A stretch of DNA of 16,932 nt from an uncultured Oscillospiraceae bacterium (GTDB taxonomy: Bacteria > Bacillota > Clostridia > Oscillospirales > Oscillospiraceae). The notes under the pieces are model-generated. The model saw only the letters and a program-made list of their open reading frames with translations. It did no database searches and was not told the DNA's origin. The stretch lies in NCBI GenBank assembly GCA_934635545.1, contig CAKTZN010000015.1, forward strand, positions 1 through 16,932. Reading direction: 5' to 3'. The position numbers and the translations under genes are program-made. Numbering within the stretch: the first letter of the stretch is position 1; every line of letters begins with the position of its first letter. Shown here piece after piece: positions 1-7,063 of this stretch.

Positions 1-48
1 CCGCCCCTACAAGGTTCTTCCGACAATTACCGCCCTATGAAGCGTTTT
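1..48. other. Intergenic edge with possible repeat remnant
   Basis: The window opens downstream of the minus-strand radical SAM gene. The bases CCGCCCCTACAA resemble the outer arm (GCCCCCTACGAA) of the palindromic repeat at 1900-1985, so this may be the end of another copy. No gene or terminator is visible. Only a short match supports this. Confidence 0.25.
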
Positions 49-915
49 TTACAGTGCTCTCATGAACTCCGGCTTCAATCCCACGCCGGACAGGCCCGAC
101 TGCACCTTGTCCAGCAGCGCCTGGCGGTCACGGTTCAGGGTGCCCTTCAGCGTCAGGTAGTTGCTGGCGTGGTTCATGCGGAAGACACTGCCCTCGGAGT
201 CGATGTGCTGCAGGAACAGCTCCGTCTCCTTCAGCACCTCCACGGGGCTGAGCAGGGTGAATTCCCCCTCCCGCACCCACTGCTCCAGGGGTGTGCCCCG
301 CTCCACCATCAGCGTCAGCAGGCCGATGTACTCCGGCTTCATGGCGCTGAGGGCTTCCGCCGTACCGATGGCGTGCTCCCGCCACAGTTCCACGCTGCCA
401 AGGCCTGAGATGGCCGTCACCGACAGCGCCAGGCCGCAGCGCCGGGCCTTCTGCCCCGCGGCCACGATGGCTGCGGCGCTGTGGCCCTTGCTCATCCGCT
501 CCAGCACCGCGTCGCAGCCGGATTCCAGGCCCATGTACACCATCTGCAATCCCCGGGCACGCAGCAGGCGCAGGTCGTCCTCCGACTTTATCTGTAAGCT
601 GGCGGGCGAGGCGTAGCAGGTGACCCGCTGGCACTCGGGAAACAGGCTGTAGATCAGGCCCAGGATCTGCACCAGGTCGTCGGTCTTCCGCATGAGGGCA
701 TCGCCATCCGCCAGAAAGACGCGCTCCACATGGCGGTACATCTGACGGGCCATCTCGAAGTCCTCGCGGATCTCCTGCATGGGACGCATGGCGAAATGCT
801 TGTCGTCGTACATATCGCAGAAGGCGCAGCGGTTATGGCTGCACCCGTAGGTCACCTGGACGATGAGGCTGTACGCCTCGGACGGGGGACGGTAGACTTT
901 TCCCTTATATCGCAT
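49..915 (-). CDS. Radical SAM family protein
   Basis: A protein of 288 residues when started at the ATG at 915, which has AGGAG eight bases upstream; GTG and ATG codons slightly further upstream would crowd this site. Near the N-terminus it has GCSHNRCAFCDMY, a CX4CX2C cysteine cluster rather than the textbook CX3CX2C. This spacing is familiar in one subgroup of radical SAM proteins and should bind the [4Fe-4S] cluster that cleaves S-adenosylmethionine. The middle contains a GLESG-like segment (MGLESGCD), common in the SAM-binding barrel. No B12-binding or SPASM extension is evident and the length is that of a single-domain enzyme. The substrate is unknown. It stands alone, divergent from the SSB-like gene, with its own likely promoter. 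Confidence 0.85.
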   Translation of the reverse strand: MRYKGKVYRPPSEAYSLIVQVTYGCSHNRCAFCDMYDDKHFAMRPMQEIREDFEMARQMYRHVERVFLADGDALMRKTDDLVQILGLIYSLFPECQRVTCYASPASLQIKSEDDLRLLRARGLQMVYMGLESGCDAVLERMSKGHSAAAIVAAGQKARRCGLALSVTAISGLGSVELWREHAIGTAEALSAMKPEYIGLLTLMVERGTPLEQWVREGEFTLLSPVEVLKETELFLQHIDSEGSVFRMNHASNYLTLKGTLNRDRQALLDKVQSGLSGVGLKPEFMRAL

Positions 916-938
916 GGTCATCACTCCTTTTTGAAGGT

Positions 939-967
939 ATTATGCCATACTTTCCGGCGTTTGAAAA
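939..967 (-). promoter_or_regulatory. Probable sigma-A promoter of the radical SAM gene
   Basis: On the minus strand TTTTCA (967-962) and CATAAT (944-939) are separated by 17 bases, about 25 bases upstream of the chosen start. The -10 box matches at five of six positions and the -35 at four of six. This is a reading of the sequence only. Confidence 0.5.
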
Positions 968-1027
968 GCATATTCTTTCCCCGCGGCGCATAGGCTGTGG
1001 CATATCAACAAACGAGGTGGACATCGT

Positions 1028-1642
1028 ATGGACAACAATTTCAACCGCGTGCAGCTCTGCGGCACGGTGGACAGCGCGCCGGCGCTGAGCCATGTGAACC
1101 ACGCCCTGGCCTTCTATAAATTCACGCTGGCGGTGGAGCGCCTCAGCGGCCTTGCGGACAAGCTGACGGTGATCGCCGCCCAGCCGCTTCTGGAGCGCGC
1201 CGCCATCCGGGAGGGGGACACCGTCACGGTGCGGGGGCAGCTCCGCTCCTTCAACAACAAGAGCGGCCAGGGCAGCCGCCTGGTGATCTCCGTGTTTGCC
1301 CATGTGCTGGAAAAGGGCGGGGACACGCCCTTCAACGTGATCCAGCTCTCCGGCGTGCTGTGCAAGCCGCCGATGCTGCGGCGGACGCCCCTGGGCCGGG
1401 AGATCAGCGACATCATCCTGGCGGTGAACCGCCGGTACGGCCGGGCGGACTATCTGCCCTGCATCGCCTGGGGCGCCGTGGCACAGCAGGTGGCGGCCAT
1501 GACCACCGGCGACCGGCTGACCATCGAGGGCCGGGTGCAGAGCCGTACATACACGAAAACCGAAAACGGCGTCTCCACCGAGCGCACCGCCTATGAGGTG
1601 TCCATCATGCGGCCCGCCCTCCTGGAGGAGTTTCTGTTCTGA
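1028..1642 (+). CDS. Tandem OB-fold single-stranded DNA-binding-like protein
   Basis: A 204-residue protein that appears to hold two SSB-like OB-folds in tandem. The first (about residues 3-100) begins NRVQLCGTVDSAPALSH and ends RLVISVFAHVLE. The second (about 108-200) begins NVIQLSGVLCKPPMLRRTP, continues with ISDIILAVNRRYGRADYLPCIAWG, and ends with a beta-rich stretch. Both halves show the N-x-V/I-x-L-x-G opening and the 'x-C-I-A-W-G' type strand seen in bacterial SSB/PriB folds. There is no acidic DDDIPF-type SSB tail, so it is probably not the housekeeping SSB. AGGTGG lies seven bases before the ATG. It precedes a small Cys-rich gene. A role in ssDNA binding is inferred from the fold. Confidence 0.75.
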   Translation: MDNNFNRVQLCGTVDSAPALSHVNHALAFYKFTLAVERLSGLADKLTVIAAQPLLERAAIREGDTVTVRGQLRSFNNKSGQGSRLVISVFAHVLEKGGDTPFNVIQLSGVLCKPPMLRRTPLGREISDIILAVNRRYGRADYLPCIAWGAVAQQVAAMTTGDRLTIEGRVQSRTYTKTENGVSTERTAYEVSIMRPALLEEFLF

Positions 1643-1643
1643 C

Positions 1644-1672
1644 TTGACGTGTCCCCTCCCCCGCCGTATAAT
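1644..1672 (+). promoter_or_regulatory. Near-consensus sigma-A promoter
   Basis: TTGACG (1644-1649) and a perfect TATAAT (1667-1672) are 17 bases apart. They start immediately after the stop codon of the SSB-like gene and point into the small Cys-rich gene 27 bases downstream. Transcription would start near 1679, giving a leader of about 20 bases. Confidence 0.8.
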
Positions 1673-1698
1673 GGCGGGAGAAAAGGGGGGCGGCGAAG

Positions 1699-1869
1699 AT
1701 GGATAAGTGCGAGAGCTGCGTGTTTTACAGCTACGACGAGGACTATGACGACTATATCTGCGAGATGGATCTGGACGAGGACGAGATGGTGCGGTTCCTC
1801 TCCAGCCAGAGCAGCCAATGCCCCTACTGGCGTCCGGGGGATGAGTACCTGACGGCAAGGAAGCAATAG
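1699..1869 (+). CDS. Small Cys-rich protein (DUF6472-like)
   Basis: A 56-residue acidic protein starting MDKCESCVFYSYDEDYDDY. It has a CxxC pair (C4, C7), C21 in ICEMD, and C41 in QCPYWRPGDEY, a four-cysteine arrangement fit for one metal ion, probably zinc. The architecture recalls the small DUF6472 proteins of Clostridia, but I am assigning that from memory of the motif pattern. The start has a purine-rich AAAAGGGGGG eight bases upstream and lies just behind a near-perfect promoter, so the gene can be expressed without its SSB-like neighbour. Function unknown. Confidence 0.75.
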   Translation: MDKCESCVFYSYDEDYDDYICEMDLDEDEMVRFLSSQSSQCPYWRPGDEYLTARKQ

Positions 1870-1899
1870 CTGGCATGAAATCTTGCAAAAGGTTTTTGT

Positions 1900-1985
1900 G
1901 TAGGGGCCGATGCCCACATCGGCCCGCATTGGCTTACGAAAAATCTTCGACAAACGGCGGGGCGATGTGGGCATCGCCCCCTACG
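1900..1985. repeat. REP/BIME-like palindromic doublet
   Basis: Two hairpins sit in opposite orientation. The left (about 1903-1925) is GGGCCGAT-GCCCAC-ATCGGCCC and the right (about 1959-1980) is GGGGCGAT-GTGGGC-ATCGCCCC; each has an 8-bp stem and a 6-base loop. The outer ends GTAGGGG (1900-1906) and CCCCTAC are also complementary, so the whole 86 bp can fold as one large cruciform. It is intergenic and resembles dispersed REP-type elements; copy number cannot be judged from one window. Confidence 0.7.
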
Positions 1986-2014
1986 AATCACTCCCCCATA
2001 ACGGCATATCAAAC

Positions 2015-2057
2015 ACACCGTCCGGCGGTTCCACATAGAATGGAACGCGGGCGGTGT
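2015..2057 (+). other. Intergenic hairpin before the DUF11 gene
   Basis: ACACCG (2015-2020) pairs with CGGTGT (2052-2057), and GTTCCA (2028-2033) pairs with TGGAAC (2041-2046) around a 7-base loop, leaving an imperfect GC-rich middle. It ends 50 bases before the DUF11 start. There is no U-tract, so it is not a standard terminator. A regulatory or mRNA 5'-end role is possible but unproven. Confidence 0.4.
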
Positions 2058-2107
2058 CCTTATTGGGTCGCCTGCCTGTAAATCTGCTTTCTTTCAGGAG
2101 GTTTGCC

Positions 2108-2962
2108 ATGGCAACCATTACCAACCAGGCGGCTTTGTCCTATAACGGCATCACCACCCTTTCCAACATCGCGGTGGGCGAACTGGTGGAGGTGCTGACC
2201 GCCACCAAGACCGCCGCCGACGAGACCTATACGGCGGGCAGCGTCAAGACCTTCGCCATCTCGCTGGTGAACTCCAGCGCGGCGGCTCTGACGGGACTGA
2301 CCGTTACCGACACGCTGGGCAGCTATATCTTCGGCGCCAACACGCTGTATCCCCTGACCTATTCCGCGGGGTCGCTTCTGTACTATGTCAACGGCGTGCT
2401 GCAGGCCACGCCCACCATCGCCGCCGACGCACCGCTGACCGTCACCGGCATCACCGTTCCGGCAGGCGGCAGCGCCATGCTGATCTATTCCGCCGCCGTC
2501 AACGAATTCGCGCCCCTGGGCGTGGAGGACAGCATCACCAACACCGCCGCCATCACCGGCGGCGGACTGACCTCTCCCGTCACCGCCACGGAGACCATCA
2601 ACGCCTCCACCGAGCCGCAGCTTGCCATCAGCAAGAGCATCTGCCCGGCCACGGTGGCGGAGAACGGCACGCTGACCTATACGCTGACGCTGCTGAACCG
2701 GGGCAACACCGCCGCGGCGGCAGGCGACGAGTTGGTGATCACCGACACGTTCGATCCCATCCTCAAGAACCTGACCGTCCGGTTCAACGGCGCGCTGTGG
2801 ACCGAGGGCGTGCACTACACCTACGACGCGGCCATCGGCGCCTTTGCCACCGTGGTGGGCGCGCTGACGGTACCCGCCGCCACCTTCACCCAGGATGCCG
2901 CCACCGGCGTGTTCACGGTGGATCCCGGCACCTCTGAGCTGGTCATCACCGGCACGCTGTGA
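2108..2962 (+). CDS. DUF11 domain protein without signal peptide
   Basis: 284 residues starting MATITNQAALSYNG, with AGGAGG six bases before the ATG. The body reads as two DUF11/'conserved repeat' beta-sandwich units, each with a strand like KTFAISLVNSSAAALTGLTV or TLTYTLTLLNRGNTAAAAGD followed by an ITDT/VTDT motif. The family usually decorates surface or spore-coat proteins. Here there is no signal peptide, no sortase motif and no transmembrane helix, so export by the Sec route is not supported by the sequence. Composition is rich in Thr, Ala and Val. It is monocistronic, preceded by a hairpin and followed by a terminator 18 bases downstream. The precise role is unknown; a spore or coat structural protein is one possibility. 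Confidence 0.75.
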   Translation: MATITNQAALSYNGITTLSNIAVGELVEVLTATKTAADETYTAGSVKTFAISLVNSSAAALTGLTVTDTLGSYIFGANTLYPLTYSAGSLLYYVNGVLQATPTIAADAPLTVTGITVPAGGSAMLIYSAAVNEFAPLGVEDSITNTAAITGGGLTSPVTATETINASTEPQLAISKSICPATVAENGTLTYTLTLLNRGNTAAAAGDELVITDTFDPILKNLTVRFNGALWTEGVHYTYDAAIGAFATVVGALTVPAATFTQDAATGVFTVDPGTSELVITGTL

Positions 2963-2979
2963 CCCTCTGCCGATAAAAA

Positions 2980-3010
2980 GAACCGCCCGGGCAGGGCGGT
3001 TCCTTTTTTG
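2980..3010 (+). terminator. Intrinsic terminator of the DUF11 gene
   Basis: GAACCGCCC (2980-2988) and GGGCGGTTC (2994-3002) form a 9-bp stem with a GGGCA loop, followed by CTTTTTTG. Confidence 0.93.
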
Positions 3011-3048
3011 TCAGATAAGAGTTAAGAGCGAAAAGTGAAAAGCTGAGG

Positions 3049-3069
3049 TGTGCCGCCGTTGGCGGCACA
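3049..3069. repeat. Intergenic perfect hairpin
   Basis: TGTGCCGCC (3049-3057) and GGCGGCACA (3061-3069) form a perfect 9-bp stem with a GTT loop in the convergent gap between the DUF11 gene and truA. It has no U-tract on the plus side; it may be an accessory termination hairpin or a small repeat. Confidence 0.55.
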
Positions 3070-3072
3070 ATC

Positions 3073-3102
3073 AAAAAACGGCGGGGTGGGCACACCCCGC
3101 CG
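3073..3102 (-). terminator. Intrinsic terminator of the truA transcript
   Basis: On the minus strand CGGCGGGGTG and CACCCCGCCG form a perfect 10-bp stem (3079-3102) with a TGCC loop, followed by six Ts (3078-3073). It lies about 45 bases beyond the truA stop. Confidence 0.88.
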
Positions 3103-3145
3103 CTCGTCTTTGCTGGCAACGAAATCGTAAGATTTCAGACCGGCC

Positions 3146-3880
3146 TCAATAGTCCACCTTCATCAGGCACAGGCCCTCCGGCGGCGCGGTGGGGCCGGCC
3201 TGCTTACGGTCGCGGCTTTCCAGAATGGTCTGCATCTGCTCCGGCGCCCAGAAGCCCCGCCCCACCTCCAGCAGGGTGCCCACCAGAATGCGCACCATGT
3301 TCTGCAAAAAGCCGTTGCCGTGGAAGGTGAAGGTGATGCGGTCCTTCCGCTGCTGGATGTCGATGGTATCCACCGTGCGGACGGCGGACTTTTTCATGCG
3401 GGGATTGCCGCAGAAGGCGGCGAAATCATGCTCGCCCGTCACATAGGCGGCGGCCTGCCGCATCCGCTCCACATCGGGGACGTAGGGCAGCACGGTCACA
3501 TACCTCCGGTCGAAGATGGGCTTGACCTCCCCCACGAACACCGTATAGCGATAGGTCTTGCCCAGGGCGTTATACCGGGCGTGGAACCGGGGCGCGCAGG
3601 GCTTCACCTCCCGCACGGCGATGGCGTCGGGCAGATAGCGGTTGCAGTAGTCCCGGATCTCCTCGGGGGATTCCTTCACGTCCAGTTGGGCGTTGGCCAC
3701 CATGGCGCGGGCGTGGACGCCCGCGTCGGTGCGGCCCGCGCCGATGATCTCCACCGGCTGGCCTGCCAGGCGGGTCAATACCGCCTCCAGCTTGCCCTGG
3801 ATGGTCTCCCGGTCCGGCTGGCGCTCCCAGCCGAAAAATCGCGTGCCGTCATAGGCGATGGTAAATTTATAGTTCTGCAT
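3146..3880 (-). CDS. truA: tRNA pseudouridine synthase A
   Basis: A 244-residue enzyme, the usual TruA length. It converts uridines 38-40 of the tRNA anticodon stem to pseudouridine. The N-terminus MQNYKFTIAYDGTRFFGWERQ matches the family opening, and GAGRTDAGVHA carries the catalytic aspartate at D52. Further conserved segments are FHARYNALGKTYRYTV and FTFHGNGFLQNMVRILVGTL, the latter in the C-terminal half of the fold. The ATG lies one base after the stop of the upstream acyltransferase gene with only a weak Shine-Dalgarno, which suggests translational coupling. An intrinsic terminator follows. Confidence 0.96.
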   Translation of the reverse strand: MQNYKFTIAYDGTRFFGWERQPDRETIQGKLEAVLTRLAGQPVEIIGAGRTDAGVHARAMVANAQLDVKESPEEIRDYCNRYLPDAIAVREVKPCAPRFHARYNALGKTYRYTVFVGEVKPIFDRRYVTVLPYVPDVERMRQAAAYVTGEHDFAAFCGNPRMKKSAVRTVDTIDIQQRKDRITFTFHGNGFLQNMVRILVGTLLEVGRGFWAPEQMQTILESRDRKQAGPTAPPEGLCLMKVDY

Positions 3881-3881
3881 A

Positions 3882-5009
3882 TTATTTCAGCTTCTTGATA
3901 AAGCAGCGGCGGCGCTTGTGCTGCTCGATGTCGAAATCCTTCCACTGGGACTGTACCTTCTCGTTGGTCTCCAGCATAGGGCCGGTCTCGGCCTCCTTGA
4001 TGCCCAGCTTGAAGCAGCCCAGCATGGCGTGGTACAGGATCATGGCGTTGACGCCCTTCTTCTGGTAATCGGGCCGCACGGCGATCAGCAGCAGGTCGAT
4101 GGTATCGTTCTTGCGGAACGCTTTCAGCAGGTCGATCCAGCCGGTGGGGAAATACTTGCCACGGCTCTTTTTCAGCGCCTCGGCAATGGAGGGTGCAGCC
4201 ACGCCCATGGCCACCATATCCTCGTGCTCATCCATGATGAAGAAGGCCAGATCGGGATTCACCAGCGGGGCGAACTTGCCGCTGTAGCGCCTGATCTGCT
4301 TGTCGGTCAGCTCCACCGTGCCGTACAGCGGCGCGTAGCAGGTGTTCACCAGTTGGAAGAACCGGGGGATCAGGCCGAAGTAGTCCAGCCGGGTTCTGGG
4401 CCGGAACACGTGGAGATTGCAGCGCTTCTCCACAAACTCGGACAGCTTGCGCCACCGCTCGATGATCTTCTCATCGGTGGGCACCTGGATGAGATTTTCC
4501 ACCCAGTCCACGTCCTTCACATAGCCCAGGCGGGTCAGGTGGTCGATGTAGTAGGGATGGTTATAGTAGGTGAAGAAGCAGCTCCGCCGGTCAAAGCCCT
4601 CCACCAGCATGCCCTCCCGGTCCAGGTCGGTAAAGCCCAAGGGGCCGTGCACCTCGTCGCAGCCCTTCTCCCTGGCCCAGCGCTCCACCGTGGTGAACAG
4701 GGCATTGGCCACCTGCTCGTCATCGATGAAGTCCACCTGGGTGAAGCGCATACGGTTGGTGTGCCACTTCTCGTTGGCCTTGTGGCTGAGGATGGCGCCG
4801 ATGCGGCCCACCATCTCGCCGTTGCGCATGGCCATCCAGCAGCGGGCCTCGCAGTATTCAAAGGCGGGGTTTTTCTTCCTGTCCCAGTCGCTCATGTCGT
4901 CGTCAAAGGTGGCGGGCACGAACTGGGGCACGTCTTTATATAGAATGTTGGGATATTCCACAAACTGCCGCAGTTGGCCCTTTGTGGTCACTTCAATAAT
5001 GGAAACCAT
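3882..5009 (-). CDS. GNAT-like N-acyltransferase family protein (YghO-like)
   Basis: 375 residues starting MVSIIEVTTKGQLRQFVEYP, with AAGGAGG seven bases before the ATG. The protein resembles long GNAT-fold proteins of the YghO type: an opening segment with YPNILYKDVPQFVP, a substrate-binding middle (GPLGFTDLDREGMLVEGFD), and a C-terminal acetyl-CoA-type region around LLLIAVRPDYQKKGVNAMILYH, where the sequence Q-K-K-G-V stands in for the Q/RxxGx(G/A) pyrophosphate loop. The end is strongly basic (QHKRRRCFIKKLK). The acyl acceptor is unknown. It is the first gene of a two-gene unit with truA and has a good promoter. Confidence 0.7.
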   Translation of the reverse strand: MVSIIEVTTKGQLRQFVEYPNILYKDVPQFVPATFDDDMSDWDRKKNPAFEYCEARCWMAMRNGEMVGRIGAILSHKANEKWHTNRMRFTQVDFIDDEQVANALFTTVERWAREKGCDEVHGPLGFTDLDREGMLVEGFDRRSCFFTYYNHPYYIDHLTRLGYVKDVDWVENLIQVPTDEKIIERWRKLSEFVEKRCNLHVFRPRTRLDYFGLIPRFFQLVNTCYAPLYGTVELTDKQIRRYSGKFAPLVNPDLAFFIMDEHEDMVAMGVAAPSIAEALKKSRGKYFPTGWIDLLKAFRKNDTIDLLLIAVRPDYQKKGVNAMILYHAMLGCFKLGIKEAETGPMLETNEKVQSQWKDFDIEQHKRRRCFIKKLK

Positions 5010-5038
5010 ACTTGTTCCTCCTTAACAGACACAGCTTC

Positions 5039-5067
5039 AGTGTACCGCAAGATTCCCCAAAAAGCAA
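5039..5067 (-). promoter_or_regulatory. Probable sigma-A promoter of the acyltransferase-truA unit
   Basis: On the minus strand TTGCTT (5067-5062) and TACACT (5044-5039) are 17 bases apart. The expected start is near 5032, about 20 bases upstream of the ribosome binding site and start codon. Confidence 0.65.
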
Positions 5068-5078
5068 CACAAAAAGAG

Positions 5079-5107
5079 TGGAAACGGCGCGGCGTATGTG
5101 GTATACT
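5079..5107 (+). promoter_or_regulatory. Probable extended -10 promoter for the PPTase gene
   Basis: TATACT (5102-5107) is preceded by TGG, an extended -10 signature, and TGGAAA lies 17 bases upstream (5079-5084). It is about 40 bases before the start codon of the phosphopantetheinyl transferase and divergent from the acyltransferase promoter. Confidence 0.55.
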
Positions 5108-5148
5108 TATTACTCAGAATATATTATGATATCGTCGGAGGTAGTCAT

Positions 5149-5718
5149 ATGGAGCTTTTCTGGTACAACATCAAGGAGCTGGACGCCGCGGCCTATGACG
5201 CCGCGCTGGCCATGATGGACACGGCGCGCCGCGCCCGGGTGAAGGCGCTGCCCAACGAGGATGACCGCAAGCGCAGCGCCGCCGGTGAGGTGCTGCTGCG
5301 CAATGCCGTGGCAGCGCGCCTGAGCACCACGGCGGAGAGCGCGCCTCTCCGCTGGGACGACAGCGGCAAGCCCGGCGTAGAGGGCGATCCCTTCTACGTC
5401 AGCGTCAGCCACAGCGGCCCCTATGTGGTGGTGGCCGTGGGCGAGAAGGTGCTGGGCGTGGACGTGGAGGTCATCCGCGGCGCGGAGGAGAAGTTCATGC
5501 GCCGGGCCTGTTCCGAGGCGGAGATGGCCTATATCCGCTATGGCGACGCCGGGTGCTTCCAGCGGTTCTGGGAGTGCTGGACCGCCAAGGAGGCCCTGTT
5601 CAAGCTGACGGGCAAGGGACCGCTGCTGGCACTGAGCCGTCTGGCCCTGCCGGAGGGCGTGGCGCTGGATCACATCATGCAAAACGGCTGCGCCGTCACC
5701 ACGGCCATGAAGCTGTAA
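5149..5718 (+). CDS. 4'-phosphopantetheinyl transferase, Sfp-type
   Basis: 189 residues when started at the ATG with GGAGG seven bases upstream; longer starts lie within the promoter region. It transfers 4'-phosphopantetheine from coenzyme A to a serine of carrier proteins. Visible motifs are VSHSG (86-90), GVDVE (103-107, with D105 and E107 for magnesium) and FWECWTAKEALFK (140-152, with E148 and K152). Tandem half-domains of this size are typical of a compact Sfp/AcpT enzyme rather than the short AcpS. No polyketide or peptide synthetase is present in the window, so its carrier protein is unknown. The ROK kinase follows after 17 bases. Confidence 0.9.
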   Translation: MELFWYNIKELDAAAYDAALAMMDTARRARVKALPNEDDRKRSAAGEVLLRNAVAARLSTTAESAPLRWDDSGKPGVEGDPFYVSVSHSGPYVVVAVGEKVLGVDVEVIRGAEEKFMRRACSEAEMAYIRYGDAGCFQRFWECWTAKEALFKLTGKGPLLALSRLALPEGVALDHIMQNGCAVTTAMKL

Positions 5719-5735
5719 GGCGGGAGGAAAACATC

Positions 5736-6662
5736 ATGTATCGGATCGGTATCGACCTGGGCGGCACCAACATCGCCGTGGGCGTGGTGGATGACCGCCA
5801 CAACATCATTGCCGAGGCCAGCGTCCCCACCGGAGCCTTCCGCCCGGCGGAGGAGATGGTGGCCGACATGTGCAGCGCCGTGGAGATGGCGCTGGACAAG
5901 GCGGGGCTCATTGCCGCCGACTGCGCCAGCATCGGCATCGGCTCCCCCGGCACCTGTGACAGCGAGGCGGGCACCGTGCTGCGGGCCTATAATCTGGGCT
6001 GGTTCAACGTGCCGGTGTGCCAGATGCTCCACGACCGCTTCGGCATCCCCGTTCACCTCAGCAACGACGCCAACTGCGCCGCCCTGGCGGAGATCGTGGC
6101 TGGCGCGGCAGTGGGCCGCCGGGACATGATCCTCATCACCCTGGGCACCGGCGTGGGCGGCGGCATCATCATCGACGGCAAAATTTACGCCGGCATGCGC
6201 TCCATGGGCGCGGAGCTGGGCCATACTCTGCTGGTGCTGGAGGGTGAGCACTGCACCTGCGGCCGCGACGGCTGCTGGGAGGCATATGCCTCCGCCACCG
6301 CCCTGATCCGTCAGGGCAAGCGGGCCGGTGAGCAGCATCCCGAGTCCGCCCTCCATGGCCGGGAAGACCTGACGGCGCTGGACGTGTTCCGGGCCGCCGA
6401 CGCGGGCGACGCGGCGGCACAGGCGCTCATCGACCGGTGGTGCGTCTATGTGGCGGCGGGCCTGACGGATCTGGTCAATAGCCTGGCCCCGGAGATGATC
6501 CTCATCGGCGGCGGCATCAGCCGCCAGGGTGAGCGCATCCTTGCCCCCATCCGGGCCTATGTGACGGAGCACTGCTTCGGCGGCCGCGAGGGCGCCATCC
6601 CCGTCATCGCCGCGGCCCAGTTGGGCAACGAGGCGGGCATCATCGGCGCAGCGGCGCTGTGA
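5736..6662 (+). CDS. ROK family glucokinase
   Basis: 308 residues, typical for ROK sugar kinases, starting MYRIGIDLGGTNIAVGVV with a GGGAGG site before the ATG. It should phosphorylate glucose (or a related hexose) at O6 with ATP. DLGGTN (7-12) is the phosphate loop, SNDANCAAL contains the catalytic aspartate D111, and GTGVGGGIIIDGKI follows at about 137. E160 and H163 in GAELGHTLL, with CTCGRDGCWEAYAS (C173, C175, C180), form the ROK sugar- and zinc-binding signature. Near the C-terminus MILIGGGIS is the usual adenosine motif. It follows the PPTase closely and may share its transcript, although the two functions are unrelated. Exact sugar specificity cannot be read from the sequence. Confidence 0.92.
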   Translation: MYRIGIDLGGTNIAVGVVDDRHNIIAEASVPTGAFRPAEEMVADMCSAVEMALDKAGLIAADCASIGIGSPGTCDSEAGTVLRAYNLGWFNVPVCQMLHDRFGIPVHLSNDANCAALAEIVAGAAVGRRDMILITLGTGVGGGIIIDGKIYAGMRSMGAELGHTLLVLEGEHCTCGRDGCWEAYASATALIRQGKRAGEQHPESALHGREDLTALDVFRAADAGDAAAQALIDRWCVYVAAGLTDLVNSLAPEMILIGGGISRQGERILAPIRAYVTEHCFGGREGAIPVIAAAQLGNEAGIIGAAAL

Positions 6663-6711
6663 CCGGCCTTCGGGGCGGGCTATCACCACACTGACAGGCA
6701 GGATTTGTCAC

Positions 6712-7020
6712 ATGGAGCTGATCGTTGAATTTGATTTGAACGCGGACTTGGTGTCTGTTCCGGAAAGCGTGGTTGAAAACATCGAGGTGATCCGTCAGCG
6801 CTTTCTGCGGTGGGTCTATTCTCCGGAAGGTCAAAAGAAGCTCACGAAAAAGATGGTCGGCTCTGACGGCCAGAGCTTTGCGTGCGTCTGCTATAACAGC
6901 GAGGAGTTTATCGACTGGTTGAACAAAAAAGTCCTGCAAGCCGGAGAAGACAGGGCGGCGCTTGTGAAAAAGAACATCGACAGCCAATTCTGCGGCAGCG
7001 TTCCATCCATTTTCTTCTAG
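6712..7020 (+). CDS. Unknown 102-residue protein, first of a tandem pair
   Basis: 102 residues starting MELIVEFDLNADLVSVPESV. Not recognised. It is related to the next gene: both open with a hydrophobic strand ending in FD, then D-x-V-x-VP, an F-x-x-W-x-Y helix (FLRWVYS here), an aromatic segment containing Y-x-x-x-x-F, and N-x-x-VL near the end. No signal peptide, transmembrane helix or Cys cluster pattern is evident. AGGA lies eight bases before the ATG. The base composition is visibly lower in GC than the flanking host genes, as if acquired. It follows the glucokinase by 49 bases. Confidence 0.65.
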   Translation: MELIVEFDLNADLVSVPESVVENIEVIRQRFLRWVYSPEGQKKLTKKMVGSDGQSFACVCYNSEEFIDWLNKKVLQAGEDRAALVKKNIDSQFCGSVPSIFF

Positions 7021-7063
7021 TAGAAAGGACGGGCATGTATGCGATTTGCCCGTGACGTTCCTC

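Noticed and set aside
905..1888. 327-residue minus-strand frame antisense to the SSB-like gene
   Set aside because: Pro/Arg/His-rich shadow frame of a GC-rich gene, crossing a promoter and two well supported plus-strand genes.
5670..6689. 339-residue minus-strand frame antisense to the ROK kinase
   Set aside because: Shadow frame; the plus strand carries all ROK signature motifs.
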